Positions 35,007-44,159 of a stretch of 48,405 nucleotides of DNA are shown piece after piece (positions within the stretch are counted from its first letter, which is position 1; every line of letters starts with the position of its first letter). Under the pieces are notes generated by a model. The model did no database searches. It saw only the letters and a program-made list of their open reading frames with translations, and was not told the DNA's origin. The DNA comes from Silicimonas sp. GTDB lineage: Bacteria > Pseudomonadota > Alphaproteobacteria > Rhodobacterales > Rhodobacteraceae. A program made the position numbers and the translations under genes. Location of the stretch: positions 1-48,405 of the forward strand of contig JAJEAC010000055.1 of assembly GCA_022824315.1 (NCBI GenBank). The letters are read 5' to 3'.

Positions 35007-35741
35007 ATGAACTGGAGCTGGGAACATTTTGCCCGCTTCCTGTTCAGCGAGTATATGCTGAACGGGGTTTGGACGACGATCTGGCTGTCATGCGCGGCGA
35101 TGCTGCTGGGCTGTTCGCTCGGTGTCATCGTGGCGTTCATGAAAATGTCCAACATCTGGATATTGAGACGCATCGCCATCGCATTCATTTGGCTGTGGAG
35201 GGGCACCCCGCTGCTGGTGCAGATGGTGATCATCTATACGGTGCTGCCGCAGGTCGGCCTGCGGCTGGGCGTCATCGAAAGCGCCATCATCGCGCTGACC
35301 CTCCATGAAGGCGCCTATTTCGCCGAAATCGTGCGCGCCGGCATTCTTTCGGTGGGCAAGGGCCAGACCGACGCGAGCCAGGCACTCGGCATGAACTGGT
35401 TTCACAGGATGCGTTACATCATCATCCCGCAGGCGACCCGCGTGATCATTCCTCCCCTGGGCAACCAGTTCAACCTGATGATCAAGACCACTTCGCTTGC
35501 TTCGGTCATTTCAATGGAAGAGTTGTTCCGCCGGACGCAGCAGCTTGCGCAAATCGAGTTTCGCGTGCTGGAGGCATATTTTTGCGCCGCCTGCTGGTAT
35601 CTCTTGATGACCACGGTATGGGGCGAGATACAGAAGCGCCTTGAGGCGCATTACGACCGTCCCTTCGGTCCCGTCGAGGACGACGGCAAAGCCCGACGAC
35701 GCAGGCGCGAGCTTGCCGGCGATGCCCCGGCACAGGCCTGA
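35007..35741 (+). CDS. ABC importer permease, polar amino acid (HisM/GlnP) type
   Basis: A 244-residue permease. Hydrophobic helices include [21 protein letters not shown], and the family signature is [18 protein letters not shown]. The segment [20 protein letters not shown] and the EAA region [20 protein letters not shown] are typical. A single permease gene is present, so it likely works as a homodimer. The C-terminus is a charged tail ([14 protein letters not shown]). It is 13 bases upstream of the ATPase start. Confidence 0.92.
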   Translation: MNWSWEHFARFLFSEYMLNGVWTTIWLSCAAMLLGCSLGVIVAFMKMSNIWILRRIAIAFIWLWRGTPLLVQMVIIYTVLPQVGLRLGVIESAIIALTLHEGAYFAEIVRAGILSVGKGQTDASQALGMNWFHRMRYIIIPQATRVIIPPLGNQFNLMIKTTSLASVISMEELFRRTQQLAQIEFRVLEAYFCAACWYLLMTTVWGEIQKRLEAHYDRPFGPVEDDGKARRRRRELAGDAPAQA

Positions 35742-35754
35742 AGGGGGCCGCGAA

Positions 35755-36570
35755 GTGACCAATCTCAGGGATACCGCCGTGCGCCAGGCCCGTGAGCTGG
35801 GCGAACCGATCGTCGAATGCCGCAACGTGGACAAGTATTTCGGATCGAATCACGTGCTCAAGGACGTCAGCCTGACCGTGCATCAAGGCGAGGTGGTGGT
35901 GATTTGTGGCCGCTCCGGATCGGGCAAGTCGACGCTCCTGCGCTGCATCGACAACCTGGAGACCATCGATGGGGGACGCATAGACGCTTGCGGCCATTTG
36001 ATGGGCTACCGCAAGGGAACCGGAGGCAAGCTGGTGCCGCTCGGCGACGGAAGGGCCTCGAAGCAGCGACGTGACATGGGCATGGTGTTCCAGTCCTTCA
36101 ACCTGTTTCCGCATCTTACGGTCCTGACGAACATCACGATCTCGCCAACCCGTGTCACGGGTGTGTCGCTCAAGGAGGCTGAAGCCCATGCGCGCGAACT
36201 CTTGGACCGCGTAGGGTTGCCGGAAAAGGAGGACGCCTTTCCCTCGCAGCTCTCGGGCGGACAGCAGCAGCGCGTTGCCATTGCCCGGGCTCTGGCGATG
36301 CGCCCCAAGGTCATGCTGTTCGACGAACCGACTTCGGCACTGGACCCGGAGATGATCTCCGAGGTGCTGGACGTGATGATCGACCTTTCGCGGCAAGGCA
36401 TGACGATGATCGTGATTACCCATGAAATGGGATTTGCCCGGGCCGCCGCCGACCGCGTACTGCTGATGCATGATGGCCAGATCGTGGAAGAAGCCTCCCC
36501 CGAGATCTTCTTCACCGCCCCGAAGAGCGAGCACACCAAGCTCTTCCTTTCGAAGATCCTGACGCACTGA
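35755..36570 (+). CDS. ABC importer ATPase, polar amino acid (GlnQ/HisP) type
   Basis: A 271-residue ATPase. Walker A is [14 protein letters not shown], the signature [15 protein letters not shown], Walker [16 protein letters not shown], and the switch His in VITHEMGFA. About 20 residues precede the family start [14 protein letters not shown]. The start is GTG at 35755 with GAAGGGGG upstream; the longer frame to 35641 overlaps the permease and is rejected. It energises the importer formed with the two upstream genes. Confidence 0.92.
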   Translation: MTNLRDTAVRQARELGEPIVECRNVDKYFGSNHVLKDVSLTVHQGEVVVICGRSGSGKSTLLRCIDNLETIDGGRIDACGHLMGYRKGTGGKLVPLGDGRASKQRRDMGMVFQSFNLFPHLTVLTNITISPTRVTGVSLKEAEAHARELLDRVGLPEKEDAFPSQLSGGQQQRVAIARALAMRPKVMLFDEPTSALDPEMISEVLDVMIDLSRQGMTMIVITHEMGFARAAADRVLLMHDGQIVEEASPEIFFTAPKSEHTKLFLSKILTH

Positions 36571-36575
36571 AATCC

Positions 36576-37604
36576 ATGGGGTTCGTGCGCACAGTCCTCG
36601 GAGACGTGCCGGTCGCGGAGGTCGGTCCGGCGATGATGCACGAGCACGTGCTGTTCGACATCGTTCCGCCGAGTGCCGTCGGGGGGCGCGAAGACGTGAT
36701 CACGTCCTGGGATCGCTGGCAGATTGACTACCGTTCCAACGAACACGCTGCGAATGCGCACCAGACCGACCCGGACGTCGCAATCGCCGAGTTGCGCGCT
36801 TTCGCCGCTGACGGCGGCGCACTTGTCGTGGACCAGTCCGTGGCAGGCCTCGCCCGCGACGCCAAGGGGCTGGCAACGGTCGCCCGCGCGAGCGGAGTAC
36901 ACGTCGTTGCCGCTGCAGGCACCTATACCGCCCCCTTTCTGGACCGGGACATCGAAGGGCTTGGCGTCGACGGCCTGGCCGCACGGTTTGTTCAGGAACT
37001 GACGGTCGGGCTTGACGGCACCGGGATCCGGGCCGGCCTGATCGGTGAAATTGGCTGTTCCTGGCCACTTGCGCCGGTGGAACAGCGTGCGCTCAGGGCC
37101 GCGGCACGGGCACATCGCGCCACCGGTTTCGCGATCAGCGTGCATCCCGGGCGACACGGTGACGCCTGCGCCGGCATACTGGACATTCTCGCCGCCGAGG
37201 GGGCGGACCTGACCCGCGTGGTCCTCTGCCACATGGACCGTACGCATCCTGACGGCACCGGCATTCAGCCGCTCCTTGACCGCGGTGCCAACGTGGAATG
37301 GGATTTCTTCGGCATCGAGCAGTCGCACTATTGGATGGACGCCGATGTGGAACTGCCCACCGATCTCGGCCGGCTCCGCCTGATAGAGCGTTTCGCTGCC
37401 GCCGGCCACGCCTTGCAGCTGCTCGTCTCGCACGACATTTGCACCAGGACACGCATGCGGCGCTGGGGTGGGCATGGTTACGGCCACATTCTGAGAAACG
37501 TCCGTCCGCTGATGGAACGTCTCGAGTATTCCGAGGCGCTGATCCGGGCGCTCCTTCGAGACAATCCACTTCGACTCCTGACACTGGCAGAGGGCTCGGT
37601 ATGA
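36576..37604 (+). CDS. Phosphotriesterase-family metal hydrolase (amidohydrolase superfamily)
   Basis: A 342-residue TIM-barrel hydrolase. Metal residues are visible: His22 and His24 in MMHEHVLFD, Glu158 in LIGEIGCS (in place of the carboxylated lysine of the Pseudomonas enzyme, as in PHP-type relatives), His190 in ISVHPG, His219 in LCHMDRTH and Asp287 in LVSHDICT. Relatives act as lactonases, aryl-amide or N-acyl-amino-acid hydrolases, so a ring-opening or amide-cutting step is likely. It is 6 bases past the ATPase stop and overlaps the DapA-family gene by ATGA (37601-37604). Confidence 0.88.
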   Translation: MGFVRTVLGDVPVAEVGPAMMHEHVLFDIVPPSAVGGREDVITSWDRWQIDYRSNEHAANAHQTDPDVAIAELRAFAADGGALVVDQSVAGLARDAKGLATVARASGVHVVAAAGTYTAPFLDRDIEGLGVDGLAARFVQELTVGLDGTGIRAGLIGEIGCSWPLAPVEQRALRAAARAHRATGFAISVHPGRHGDACAGILDILAAEGADLTRVVLCHMDRTHPDGTGIQPLLDRGANVEWDFFGIEQSHYWMDADVELPTDLGRLRLIERFAAAGHALQLLVSHDICTRTRMRRWGGHGYGHILRNVRPLMERLEYSEALIRALLRDNPLRLLTLAEGSV

Positions 37605-38497
37605 CACACAATTTTCGTGGGACGTACACTGTCATGGTCACCGCCTTCGACGCCGAAGGCGGGCTTGACCTCGACTCCCAGGCACGGTTCACCGACTGGC
37701 AGATCCGTGAAGGCATCCACGGCTTGATTCCCCTTGGCTCGACAGGCGAGTTCCTCTCCCTCGACGAGGCCGAGCGCCGTGCATTGGCGAAGTGCGTGAT
37801 CGATGTGGCTGCGGGACGTGTGCCCGTTCTGATCGGGGCAGGGGCCGAACGGACCGAGGACGTGATCAGGAATTGCCGGATGGCGGAGGAGCTAGGCGCC
37901 AGCGGGACAATGGTCATCCCTCCCTTCTATTCAACTCCTACCGAGGAAGAGCTGATCACGCATTATGCGCGGATTGCAGCGTCCACCACCTTGCCGATCA
38001 TGGTCTACAACAACCCCGCGACCGCGAATGTCGACCTGACGCCGTCCTTCGTGGCCCGGCTGTCCGAAATCGAGGGCATCGACTACATCAAGGAATCGAC
38101 CATGGATGTCACGCGGGTACGCGACATCATCGAGTTGTGCGACGGACGGATGTCGGTCTTCGGCGGAATCATGGGGTTCGAAAGCTTCGTCGAGGGGGCG
38201 GAAGGATGGGTCGCCGTCGGCTCCAACATCCTTCCCGCAGCCTCGGCCAAGCTGTTTGGACTTACGGTCGACGAACAGGATTACGAAGCGGCCCGCAGGC
38301 TCTATCGCCGGATTCTGCCGGTGATCCGGCTCGTGGGCGGCCATCGCTACGTATCCGCGACGAAGGCTGCGCTGGGAATGATGGGGTTTCCCATGGGCGC
38401 ACCGCGCGCTCCGCGCCTGCCGCTGCCCGAAGCCGAATTGGACGAGGTGCGCGCGGCGCTCGACGCAGTCGGCGTTCGGCCTGAAGTCATGGCCTGA
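37601..38497 (+). CDS. DapA-family lyase/deaminase (DHDPS / NAL superfamily)
   Basis: A 298-residue TIM-barrel enzyme with complete class I residues: IPLGSTGEFLSL, Tyr136 in MVYNNPAT and Schiff-base Lys164 in DYIKES. Relatives include dihydrodipicolinate synthase, N-acetylneuraminate lyase, keto-sugar-acid dehydratases and the pyrroline-4-hydroxy-2-carboxylate deaminase of hydroxyproline breakdown. The last is attractive because the next gene fuses the subunit types used by cis-4-hydroxy-D-proline dehydrogenase. ATGA overlap with the phosphotriesterase-like gene sets the start; an open frame to 37298 is rejected. The specific reaction is not proven. Confidence 0.88.
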   Translation: MTHNFRGTYTVMVTAFDAEGGLDLDSQARFTDWQIREGIHGLIPLGSTGEFLSLDEAERRALAKCVIDVAAGRVPVLIGAGAERTEDVIRNCRMAEELGASGTMVIPPFYSTPTEEELITHYARIAASTTLPIMVYNNPATANVDLTPSFVARLSEIEGIDYIKESTMDVTRVRDIIELCDGRMSVFGGIMGFESFVEGAEGWVAVGSNILPAASAKLFGLTVDEQDYEAARRLYRRILPVIRLVGGHRYVSATKAALGMMGFPMGAPRAPRLPLPEAELDEVRAALDAVGVRPEVMA

Positions 38498-38503
38498 AGA
38501 ACC

Positions 38504-41359
38504 GTGACACTGCACTTTACGTGGAACGGGAAGCCGCTGACCGGGCAGCCCGGCGACAGCATCGCCGCAGCGCTGTCCGAAGCCGGTGTCCTCACCTTCG
38601 GAACCAGCCGTGCGGGACGCGCGCGTGGATTGTTCTGCGGCATGGGTGCATGCCAGGAATGCCTGGTGGTAGTGGACGGGACACGCTCGCGCCGCGCCTG
38701 CATGACCGAGTTGAGGCAGGACATGGCGGTTGAAACTCAGGATGACCGTGCCGGGACACCGTCCGCGGATACGAGCCCTGTAGCCGCGACTGACGAGATC
38801 TCCGTCGATCTCGCGGTGCTTGGCGGTGGTCCGGCCGGGTTGAACGCGGCGATCGCGGCACGCCGAGCCGGGTTTCGCGTGCTGGTGATCGACGAGCGTA
38901 CCGAAGCAGGCGGGCAGTACTTCAAGCCTCGCAGCAAGGGCTTCCGCGGCAAGAATCCTCCCGACGGGCAGCACCGCCGTGGGAGTGCCCTGTGCCGTCG
39001 CGCCCTGGCCAGTGGCGCCGAATTTCGCTGGGGGGAAACGGTCTGGTTTGCCCGTCGCAGTTCGGATGGCTTCGACATGCGCAGCGTGGGACCCGCCGCT
39101 TGTGCCCGGATCATGGCACGGACGGTGATCCTGTGTACCGGTGCACTCGAGCGGCCAACGATCGTTCCCGGCTGGACCGTGCCGGGGGTCATGACGATCG
39201 GCGCGGCCCAAACGCTGATCCGTCGCTACGGCATCCGGCCCGGCGGGCGCGTGCTTGTGGCGGGGCATGGGCCGCTCGGCATGCAGCTTGGTGCCGAACT
39301 CGTTCGAATCGGTGGCGAAGTGGCCGCAGTGGTCGAGCGCGCCGCCCTGCGCCCGAACGCGGCGCTCCTGCGCGCTGCCATCGCCGGTCCCGCACTAGCC
39401 CGTGACGGCCTCGGCTACCGGCTTGCACTGATGAGAAGTGGAGCGCCTTTCCTTGCCGGCTGGGAGGTCGCCTCGGTCTTGGGTTCCGCAAAGGTTGAAG
39501 GCGCCCGCCTGCGGTGCCTGGCGGACGGGCGAACTCGCGAGGTTGCAGCCGACCTGCTGTGCCTTGGTGAAGGATTCGCTCCCCAGGCCGAACTCGCGCG
39601 ACTATTCGGGGTGCCATTGACGCTCGATCCAGAGACCGGGCTGGCGTTGCCGCAGCGCGCGGCAGACGGTGCCACCGCGGTTCCGGGGCTTTGGATCGCG
39701 GGCGATGCCGGCGGGCTTGGCGGAGCGGCACTCGCCGAATCTCAGGGTGAGCATGCGGGCAAGTCCGCAGCTGCCTATCTGGGCAAGTCCGTGCCGCCCG
39801 CGCCATCCGCTGGCACCGACGTCAGCCGGGCTGTCCGGTTTCAGAACGCACTATGGGACTTCTACCGGGCACCGCCGCGCGCCCTGCCCGGGGACGGGGT
39901 GGAGATCTGCCGCTGCGAGGAGGTTCGCGCCGGCACGGTTCGCGCCGCTGTTGCGGAAGGTGCACATGACCCGGGCGCCGTCAAGCGGGCCACAAGGCTC
40001 GGCATGGGACGCTGCCAGGGCCGATACTGCACTGCACCGCTGATCCGGATACTGGCGGAGGCCGGGCACCGGCCGGGACCCGAATCCCTCTTTGCCCCGC
40101 AGATTCCTGCGCGTCCTGTCCCGATCGCGCATCTTGCCGTCGAGAAACCGGAATGGGGCGGGCACCGCGACTGCAGCCCCGGCGCACGACCTGCAGCGTC
40201 GGTCTGCGCGCCGATTGCGACCCGGAACATGGACCTCGTGGTAATTGGCGCTGGAATAACGGGCATCTCGGCAGCCCTCTTCGCCGCACGCCAAGGGGCC
40301 AGCGTACTCTGCCTTGATCGCGGTCGGATCAATGGCGAGGCCTCCGGCGGCAACGCCGGCAGCCTGCATTTGCAGCTCCTGTCCTGGGACTTCGGGGCCA
40401 AGGCGGTTGCCGGCGGCTCGCCCCAGCTGTGGACTCTGCCGCTGCAGCAGGAATCGATCAAACTCTGGCACGAACTCGAGGACGAACTTGGCGGGGATTT
40501 CGAAATCGATGTCACCGGCGGCCTGATGGTGGCCGAAAACGAGGCGCAGGTCGAGTTCCTGGAGGCGAAGGCCGCCGCCGAGGCTCAAGTGGGGATTCGC
40601 ACCGAGGTCATTGGGGCCGCGTGCATCCGCAGGATCGCGCCTGCGATTTCCGATCAGATCATCGCTGCGGGCTGGTGCCAGGGCGAAGGCAAGATCAACC
40701 CACTGGTGGCGACCTCGGCGCTGGCACGGGCGGCGATGGATGCCGGCGTGCGGATCGAAGAGCTGGCCGCCGTCACCGGCTTGCGCGGTGAGGCCGACGG
40801 ATACGAGATCCAGACTTCTCGCGGCCGGGTTTCAGCCCGGCGCGTGTTGATCGCTGCCGGTGGCTGGTCGGCCGAGATTGCCTCGCTGCTGGGTGTCATG
40901 CTGCCAATCCGTGGCGCACCCATCCAGATGGTGGTGACGGATGCCGCCCCGCCGCTTTTCCCCTGCCTCATCGCCCATGCAGACCGTCATCTGACGATGA
41001 AGCAGACCCGCGCCGGAACGGTGCTTATCGGCGGTGCATGGCCCGCCGAAACCGATACGGCCGGCCAGCCCCACGTTCTGCCTGAAAGCCTGGAGGGCAA
41101 TGTCTGGGTTGCGGCCCGAACCGTACCGGCACTGTCCGGAATGTCGGTGATCCGCAGCTGGGCGGCCATGAACATCGACATCGACGGTGCACCGCTGATC
41201 GGTGGGGTTCCGGGCTGTTCGGGCATCACGATTGCGGCGGCGGCAAACGGCTACACGCTCGGACCATTGATGGGCCGGGAAGCTGCCAGCGTTGCGCTCA
41301 CCGGCCTCTTGCGACGGGACCTGCAGCGCTTCTCGATGGATAGGTTTTCGCAAGAATGA
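38504..41359 (+). CDS. Triple-fusion HcnA-HcnB-HcnC-type (opine / D-amino acid) dehydrogenase
   Basis: A 951-residue single chain. Residues 1-75: HcnA-like 2Fe-2S domain, Cys45, Cys50, Cys53 and Cys66 in RGLFCGMGACQEC and RRACMTE. Residues 100-460: HcnB-like FAD/NAD domain with GGGPAG (107-112) and AGHGPLG (254-259). Residues 465-515: BFD-like 2Fe-2S motif with Cys469, Cys471, Cys504 and Cys509. Residues 576-951: HcnC-like D-amino-acid-oxidase domain starting MDLVVIGAGITGIS. Normally these are two or three separate subunits (HcnABC, OoxAB/NoxAB, LhpBEF/HypO). The start is GTG at 38504, 7 bases past the DapA stop. It would pass electrons from an amino-acid-like substrate through Fe-S centres to an acceptor. 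No stop or frame break separates the parts. Confidence 0.9.
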   Translation: MTLHFTWNGKPLTGQPGDSIAAALSEAGVLTFGTSRAGRARGLFCGMGACQECLVVVDGTRSRRACMTELRQDMAVETQDDRAGTPSADTSPVAATDEISVDLAVLGGGPAGLNAAIAARRAGFRVLVIDERTEAGGQYFKPRSKGFRGKNPPDGQHRRGSALCRRALASGAEFRWGETVWFARRSSDGFDMRSVGPAACARIMARTVILCTGALERPTIVPGWTVPGVMTIGAAQTLIRRYGIRPGGRVLVAGHGPLGMQLGAELVRIGGEVAAVVERAALRPNAALLRAAIAGPALARDGLGYRLALMRSGAPFLAGWEVASVLGSAKVEGARLRCLADGRTREVAADLLCLGEGFAPQAELARLFGVPLTLDPETGLALPQRAADGATAVPGLWIAGDAGGLGGAALAESQGEHAGKSAAAYLGKSVPPAPSAGTDVSRAVRFQNALWDFYRAPPRALPGDGVEICRCEEVRAGTVRAAVAEGAHDPGAVKRATRLGMGRCQGRYCTAPLIRILAEAGHRPGPESLFAPQIPARPVPIAHLAVEKPEWGGHRDCSPGARPAASVCAPIATRNMDLVVIGAGITGISAALFAARQGASVLCLDRGRINGEASGGNAGSLHLQLLSWDFGAKAVAGGSPQLWTLPLQQESIKLWHELEDELGGDFEIDVTGGLMVAENEAQVEFLEAKAAAEAQVGIRTEVIGAACIRRIAPAISDQIIAAGWCQGEGKINPLVATSALARAAMDAGVRIEELAAVTGLRGEADGYEIQTSRGRVSARRVLIAAGGWSAEIASLLGVMLPIRGAPIQMVVTDAAPPLFPCLIAHADRHLTMKQTRAGTVLIGGAWPAETDTAGQPHVLPESLEGNVWVAARTVPALSGMSVIRSWAAMNIDIDGAPLIGGVPGCSGITIAAAANGYTLGPLMGREAASVALTGLLRRDLQRFSMDRFSQE

Positions 41360-41370
41360 AAGGAATGAAA

Positions 41371-41784
41371 ATGTGCAAACTGATCGTAAATGCAGGGCCC
41401 TACGCCTTCGAGGCCCGGCTGGAACGGGAGGCGGCACCGAAGACCTGTGCGGCTTTCGAGGCCGTCATGCCCTACGAGAGCCAGATCGTGCATGTACGCT
41501 GGTCCGGCGAGGGTGTCTGGATCCCGCTAGGTGACCACGACTTCGGTGTCGAATACGAAAACCACACAAGCCACCCTGCCCCGGGCCATATCATCCTATA
41601 CCCAGGCGGAATCAGCGAGACCGAGATACTGCTCGCCTATGGCGGGGTCGATTTTTCATCCAAGATGGGGCAGTTGGCCGGCAACCATTTTATCACCCTG
41701 ACCAGCGGGCAGGAAAATCTAATGGAACTCGGCAATCTCGTGCTCTGGAAGGGGGCGCAGCCGATCCAGTTCGCTTACGCCTGA
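41371..41784 (+). CDS. DUF3830-family small protein
   Basis: About 137 residues. Features are MCKLIVNAGPYAFEARLERE, TCAAFEAVMPYESQIVHVRW, SGEGVWIPLG, HTSHPAPGHIILYPGGISE and FSSKMGQLAGNHF. These match DUF3830, a cyclophilin-like beta barrel, as I recall it. Family members occur in amino-acid and amine catabolic clusters, without a proven function. ATG at 41356 overlaps the fusion-gene stop, while ATG at 41371 has AAAGGA properly spaced and is preferred. Last gene of the operon from 32732. Confidence 0.75.
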   Translation: MCKLIVNAGPYAFEARLEREAAPKTCAAFEAVMPYESQIVHVRWSGEGVWIPLGDHDFGVEYENHTSHPAPGHIILYPGGISETEILLAYGGVDFSSKMGQLAGNHFITLTSGQENLMELGNLVLWKGAQPIQFAYA

Positions 41785-42470
41785 GCAAGCTTCGGCCTGC
41801 GAAAATCTCTGCATGGCACTCCAGCGAACTGCTGCGACGTCCGTGTCGGCCCTGAAATGAACCGATGCGCGACATTTCCATGCGTCGCTGCGCCCGAGAC
41901 CACAATACCGCCATTGTGTTCCCGCCAACCGTTGGGCTTTGGTGCAATCCCAAGTCGGGATTGCGCCAACGCTCTCTACGCCAATCCCGCAGTGTCAAGT
42001 AGCACCTGTAGAGGCAATGCTGCAGATTCGGAAGCTCCTGTGCACCGCATTGGAGAAGCAGAAAGGTCTCGGTCGTGGAATGACAGCGGTCCGTTTGAAC
42101 TCGCTCAACCGTCTTTCCGAATTGCCGACGACACCCGAAACCGGTCCGCAAGCCGCGGCGCAGCCTTGGAGCCAGTCTGCCGAACGCCATATGCCGGGCC
42201 GATCACTGTGCAATCCGCGAAACGTGATGCAACGTGTCCGAAGACGACACGTAGTGCATTGATAATCAAGGAAACTGGATTCCAAGCCTTGCAACGCAGG
42301 TCTTGCCAGGATCGAGAGGCGGCCATACCGTGCCCATCAAGGGAGCGGGAAGAACTCCGGGCATCACGAATTTCCTGGCCAGGGAGAGCCTTCAGTTGGG
42401 ACCTCTTTTCGCTCCTCAACGGAAGAACGCCGCGCATTGTGGGCGGCAGACCCAAAAGGGAGGAAACGTC
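41785..42470. other. 686-base intergenic region without a credible gene, with two hairpins
   Basis: Open frames on both strands have arginine- and serine-rich, unstructured translations and no ribosome sites. Two stems lie close together: CACAAT-6-ATTGTG (41901-41918) and a longer stem at 41939-41969. AAAAGGGAGGAAACGTC near the right end is the ribosome site of the next gene. The sequence could be a dispersed non-coding repeat or hold a small RNA; I cannot tell which. Confidence 0.5.
41939..41969. repeat. 13-bp inverted repeat with 5-base loop
   Basis: TTGGTGCAATCCC, loop AAGTC and GGGATTGCGCCAA pair across 13 positions with a single G-T wobble. It lies 155 bases past the DUF3830 stop with no T-run. 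It could end the upstream operon or be part of a repeat element. Confidence 0.6.
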
Positions 42471-44099
42471 ATGAAGTCCACGCCAAGGATTCTTGTGGCC
42501 ATGCTACTGGGTGCGACGGCCACGACTGGATCAGCGTTTGCCGCAGGAACTCACCCCGTCACCGGCGAAACGCTTGCGGAGCACCAGGTCTTCACGTACC
42601 GCGTCCTCGATGAACACAGCTCGGTCGATCCCCAGATCGTCGAAGATGTGTCCGGATCCGACATTGTCCGTGACCTGTTCGAAGGCTTGATGAACCAGGA
42701 TGCACAGGGCAGCCTCGTGCATGGCACTGCCACCAGCTACACCGTGAGCGACGACAAGCTCACATACACGTTCAGCCTTCGCGAAGATGCAAAATGGTCG
42801 AACGGCGACCCGGTGGTGGCGGGCGATTTCGTTTACGCCTGGAGACGCGCCGTGAGCCCGGAACTGGCCTCTCCGTATTCCTGGTTCATGGAGTTGATGT
42901 CGATCGAGAACGCCGCCGGGATCATCGCAGGCGACGTGCCCGTGGACGAGCTTGGCGTTTCTGCCCCGGACGACAGGATGCTTGTCGTCAGGCTCTCGCA
43001 GCCGCTTCCCTACTTCCCGCAGATGGTCACCCACGCCACGACATTCCCGGTCAACCCCGCCGTGGTCGAAGCTCATGGTGCGGATTGGACGAAGCCGGAG
43101 AACATCGTCTCGAATGGTGCCTACGTGCTGACCGAGCACATCCCGAACGAACGCTCGGTCCGCGAACGGAATCCGATGTACTGGGATGCCGAAAACGTCA
43201 TTCTCGAGAAAACCGTGGCTCTTGTCATCAACGACGAGAACACCGCCCTGACCCGCTGGCTTGCCGGCGAACTGGACCGGACCGAAGTGCCCGCCGGCCA
43301 GTTTCCGTGGCTGCAGAAGGAATATCCGGGCGAGGCGATCAGCTTCCCGCGACTCTGCAACTACTACTATACGTTCAACCTCTCCGCGTCGGGGCCCGAG
43401 GCGTTCAGGGACGTGCGCGTGCGGAAAGCGCTGGCGTTGGCGGTGGACCGCAAGATCATCACGGAGAACATCCTCGCCGGCGGTCAGATCGAGGCGTTTA
43501 CCTTCACTCCGGCCGCGACCGCGGAATTCGAGGTTCCAGATGTCGAAATCGCGTCGATAAGCCAGGCCGAGCGAGACGCAAGAGCAAAGACGCTACTGGC
43601 GGAAGCCGGATACGGCCCTGACAATCCTCTGAAGTTCGACATGGTCTACAACACCTCCGAGTCACACAAGAAGATCGCCGTGGCGATGAGCCAGATGTGG
43701 AAACAAAAGCTCGGGGTCGAGACGTCATTGGCGAACATGGAATGGAAGACCTTCCTCGAAGTCCGAGCCAACCAGGACTTCGAGCTCGCCCGCGGTGCAT
43801 GGTGCGGGGATTACAACGAGGCGTCGACCTTCCTCGATCTTCTGACCTCGCCGTCGGGCTACAACGACGGGAAGTACTCCAACGCCATGGTCGACGAGCT
43901 GATGACCTTGGCCAGAATCGCCGACGACACCCAGGCGATCTACACCAGGGTCGAACAGGAGATTGCCGACGACGTGCCCATCATCCCGATCTATCACTAC
44001 GCGGGAGTCTACATGATGGACAGCGATGTGGGCGGATGGCCGATCAACAACATCGAACAGAACTGGTATTCGAAAGATCTGTACAAGATCGCGGAGTGA
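42471..44099 (+). CDS. ABC importer, oligopeptide-binding protein (OppA/MppA type)
   Basis: A 542-residue family 5 binding protein. A signal peptide (ILVAMLLGATATTGSAFA) is followed by the OppA landmarks VDPQIVEDVSGSDIVRDLFE, LTYTFSLREDAKWSNGDPV, VAGDFVYAWRRAVSPELASP, FPVNPAVVEAHGADWTKPEN and VRKALALAVDRKIITENIL. GGGAGG precedes the ATG. It is first of an importer operon (two permeases, fused ATPase). OppA proteins bind peptides of two to five residues with little side-chain preference. No enzyme gene sits in this operon. Confidence 0.93.
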   Translation: MKSTPRILVAMLLGATATTGSAFAAGTHPVTGETLAEHQVFTYRVLDEHSSVDPQIVEDVSGSDIVRDLFEGLMNQDAQGSLVHGTATSYTVSDDKLTYTFSLREDAKWSNGDPVVAGDFVYAWRRAVSPELASPYSWFMELMSIENAAGIIAGDVPVDELGVSAPDDRMLVVRLSQPLPYFPQMVTHATTFPVNPAVVEAHGADWTKPENIVSNGAYVLTEHIPNERSVRERNPMYWDAENVILEKTVALVINDENTALTRWLAGELDRTEVPAGQFPWLQKEYPGEAISFPRLCNYYYTFNLSASGPEAFRDVRVRKALALAVDRKIITENILAGGQIEAFTFTPAATAEFEVPDVEIASISQAERDARAKTLLAEAGYGPDNPLKFDMVYNTSESHKKIAVAMSQMWKQKLGVETSLANMEWKTFLEVRANQDFELARGAWCGDYNEASTFLDLLTSPSGYNDGKYSNAMVDELMTLARIADDTQAIYTRVEQEIADDVPIIPIYHYAGVYMMDSDVGGWPINNIEQNWYSKDLYKIAE

Positions 44100-44159
44100 C
44101 CGGATGTCATTCGGGCTGCGCCATGTCGGCGAGCGCCGCATAACGACCAGGATCCCGGC

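Noticed and set aside
37931..39268. 445-codon minus-strand open frame opposite the DapA-like and fusion genes
   Set aside because: Antisense to genes with full catalytic motifs; no recognisable domain.
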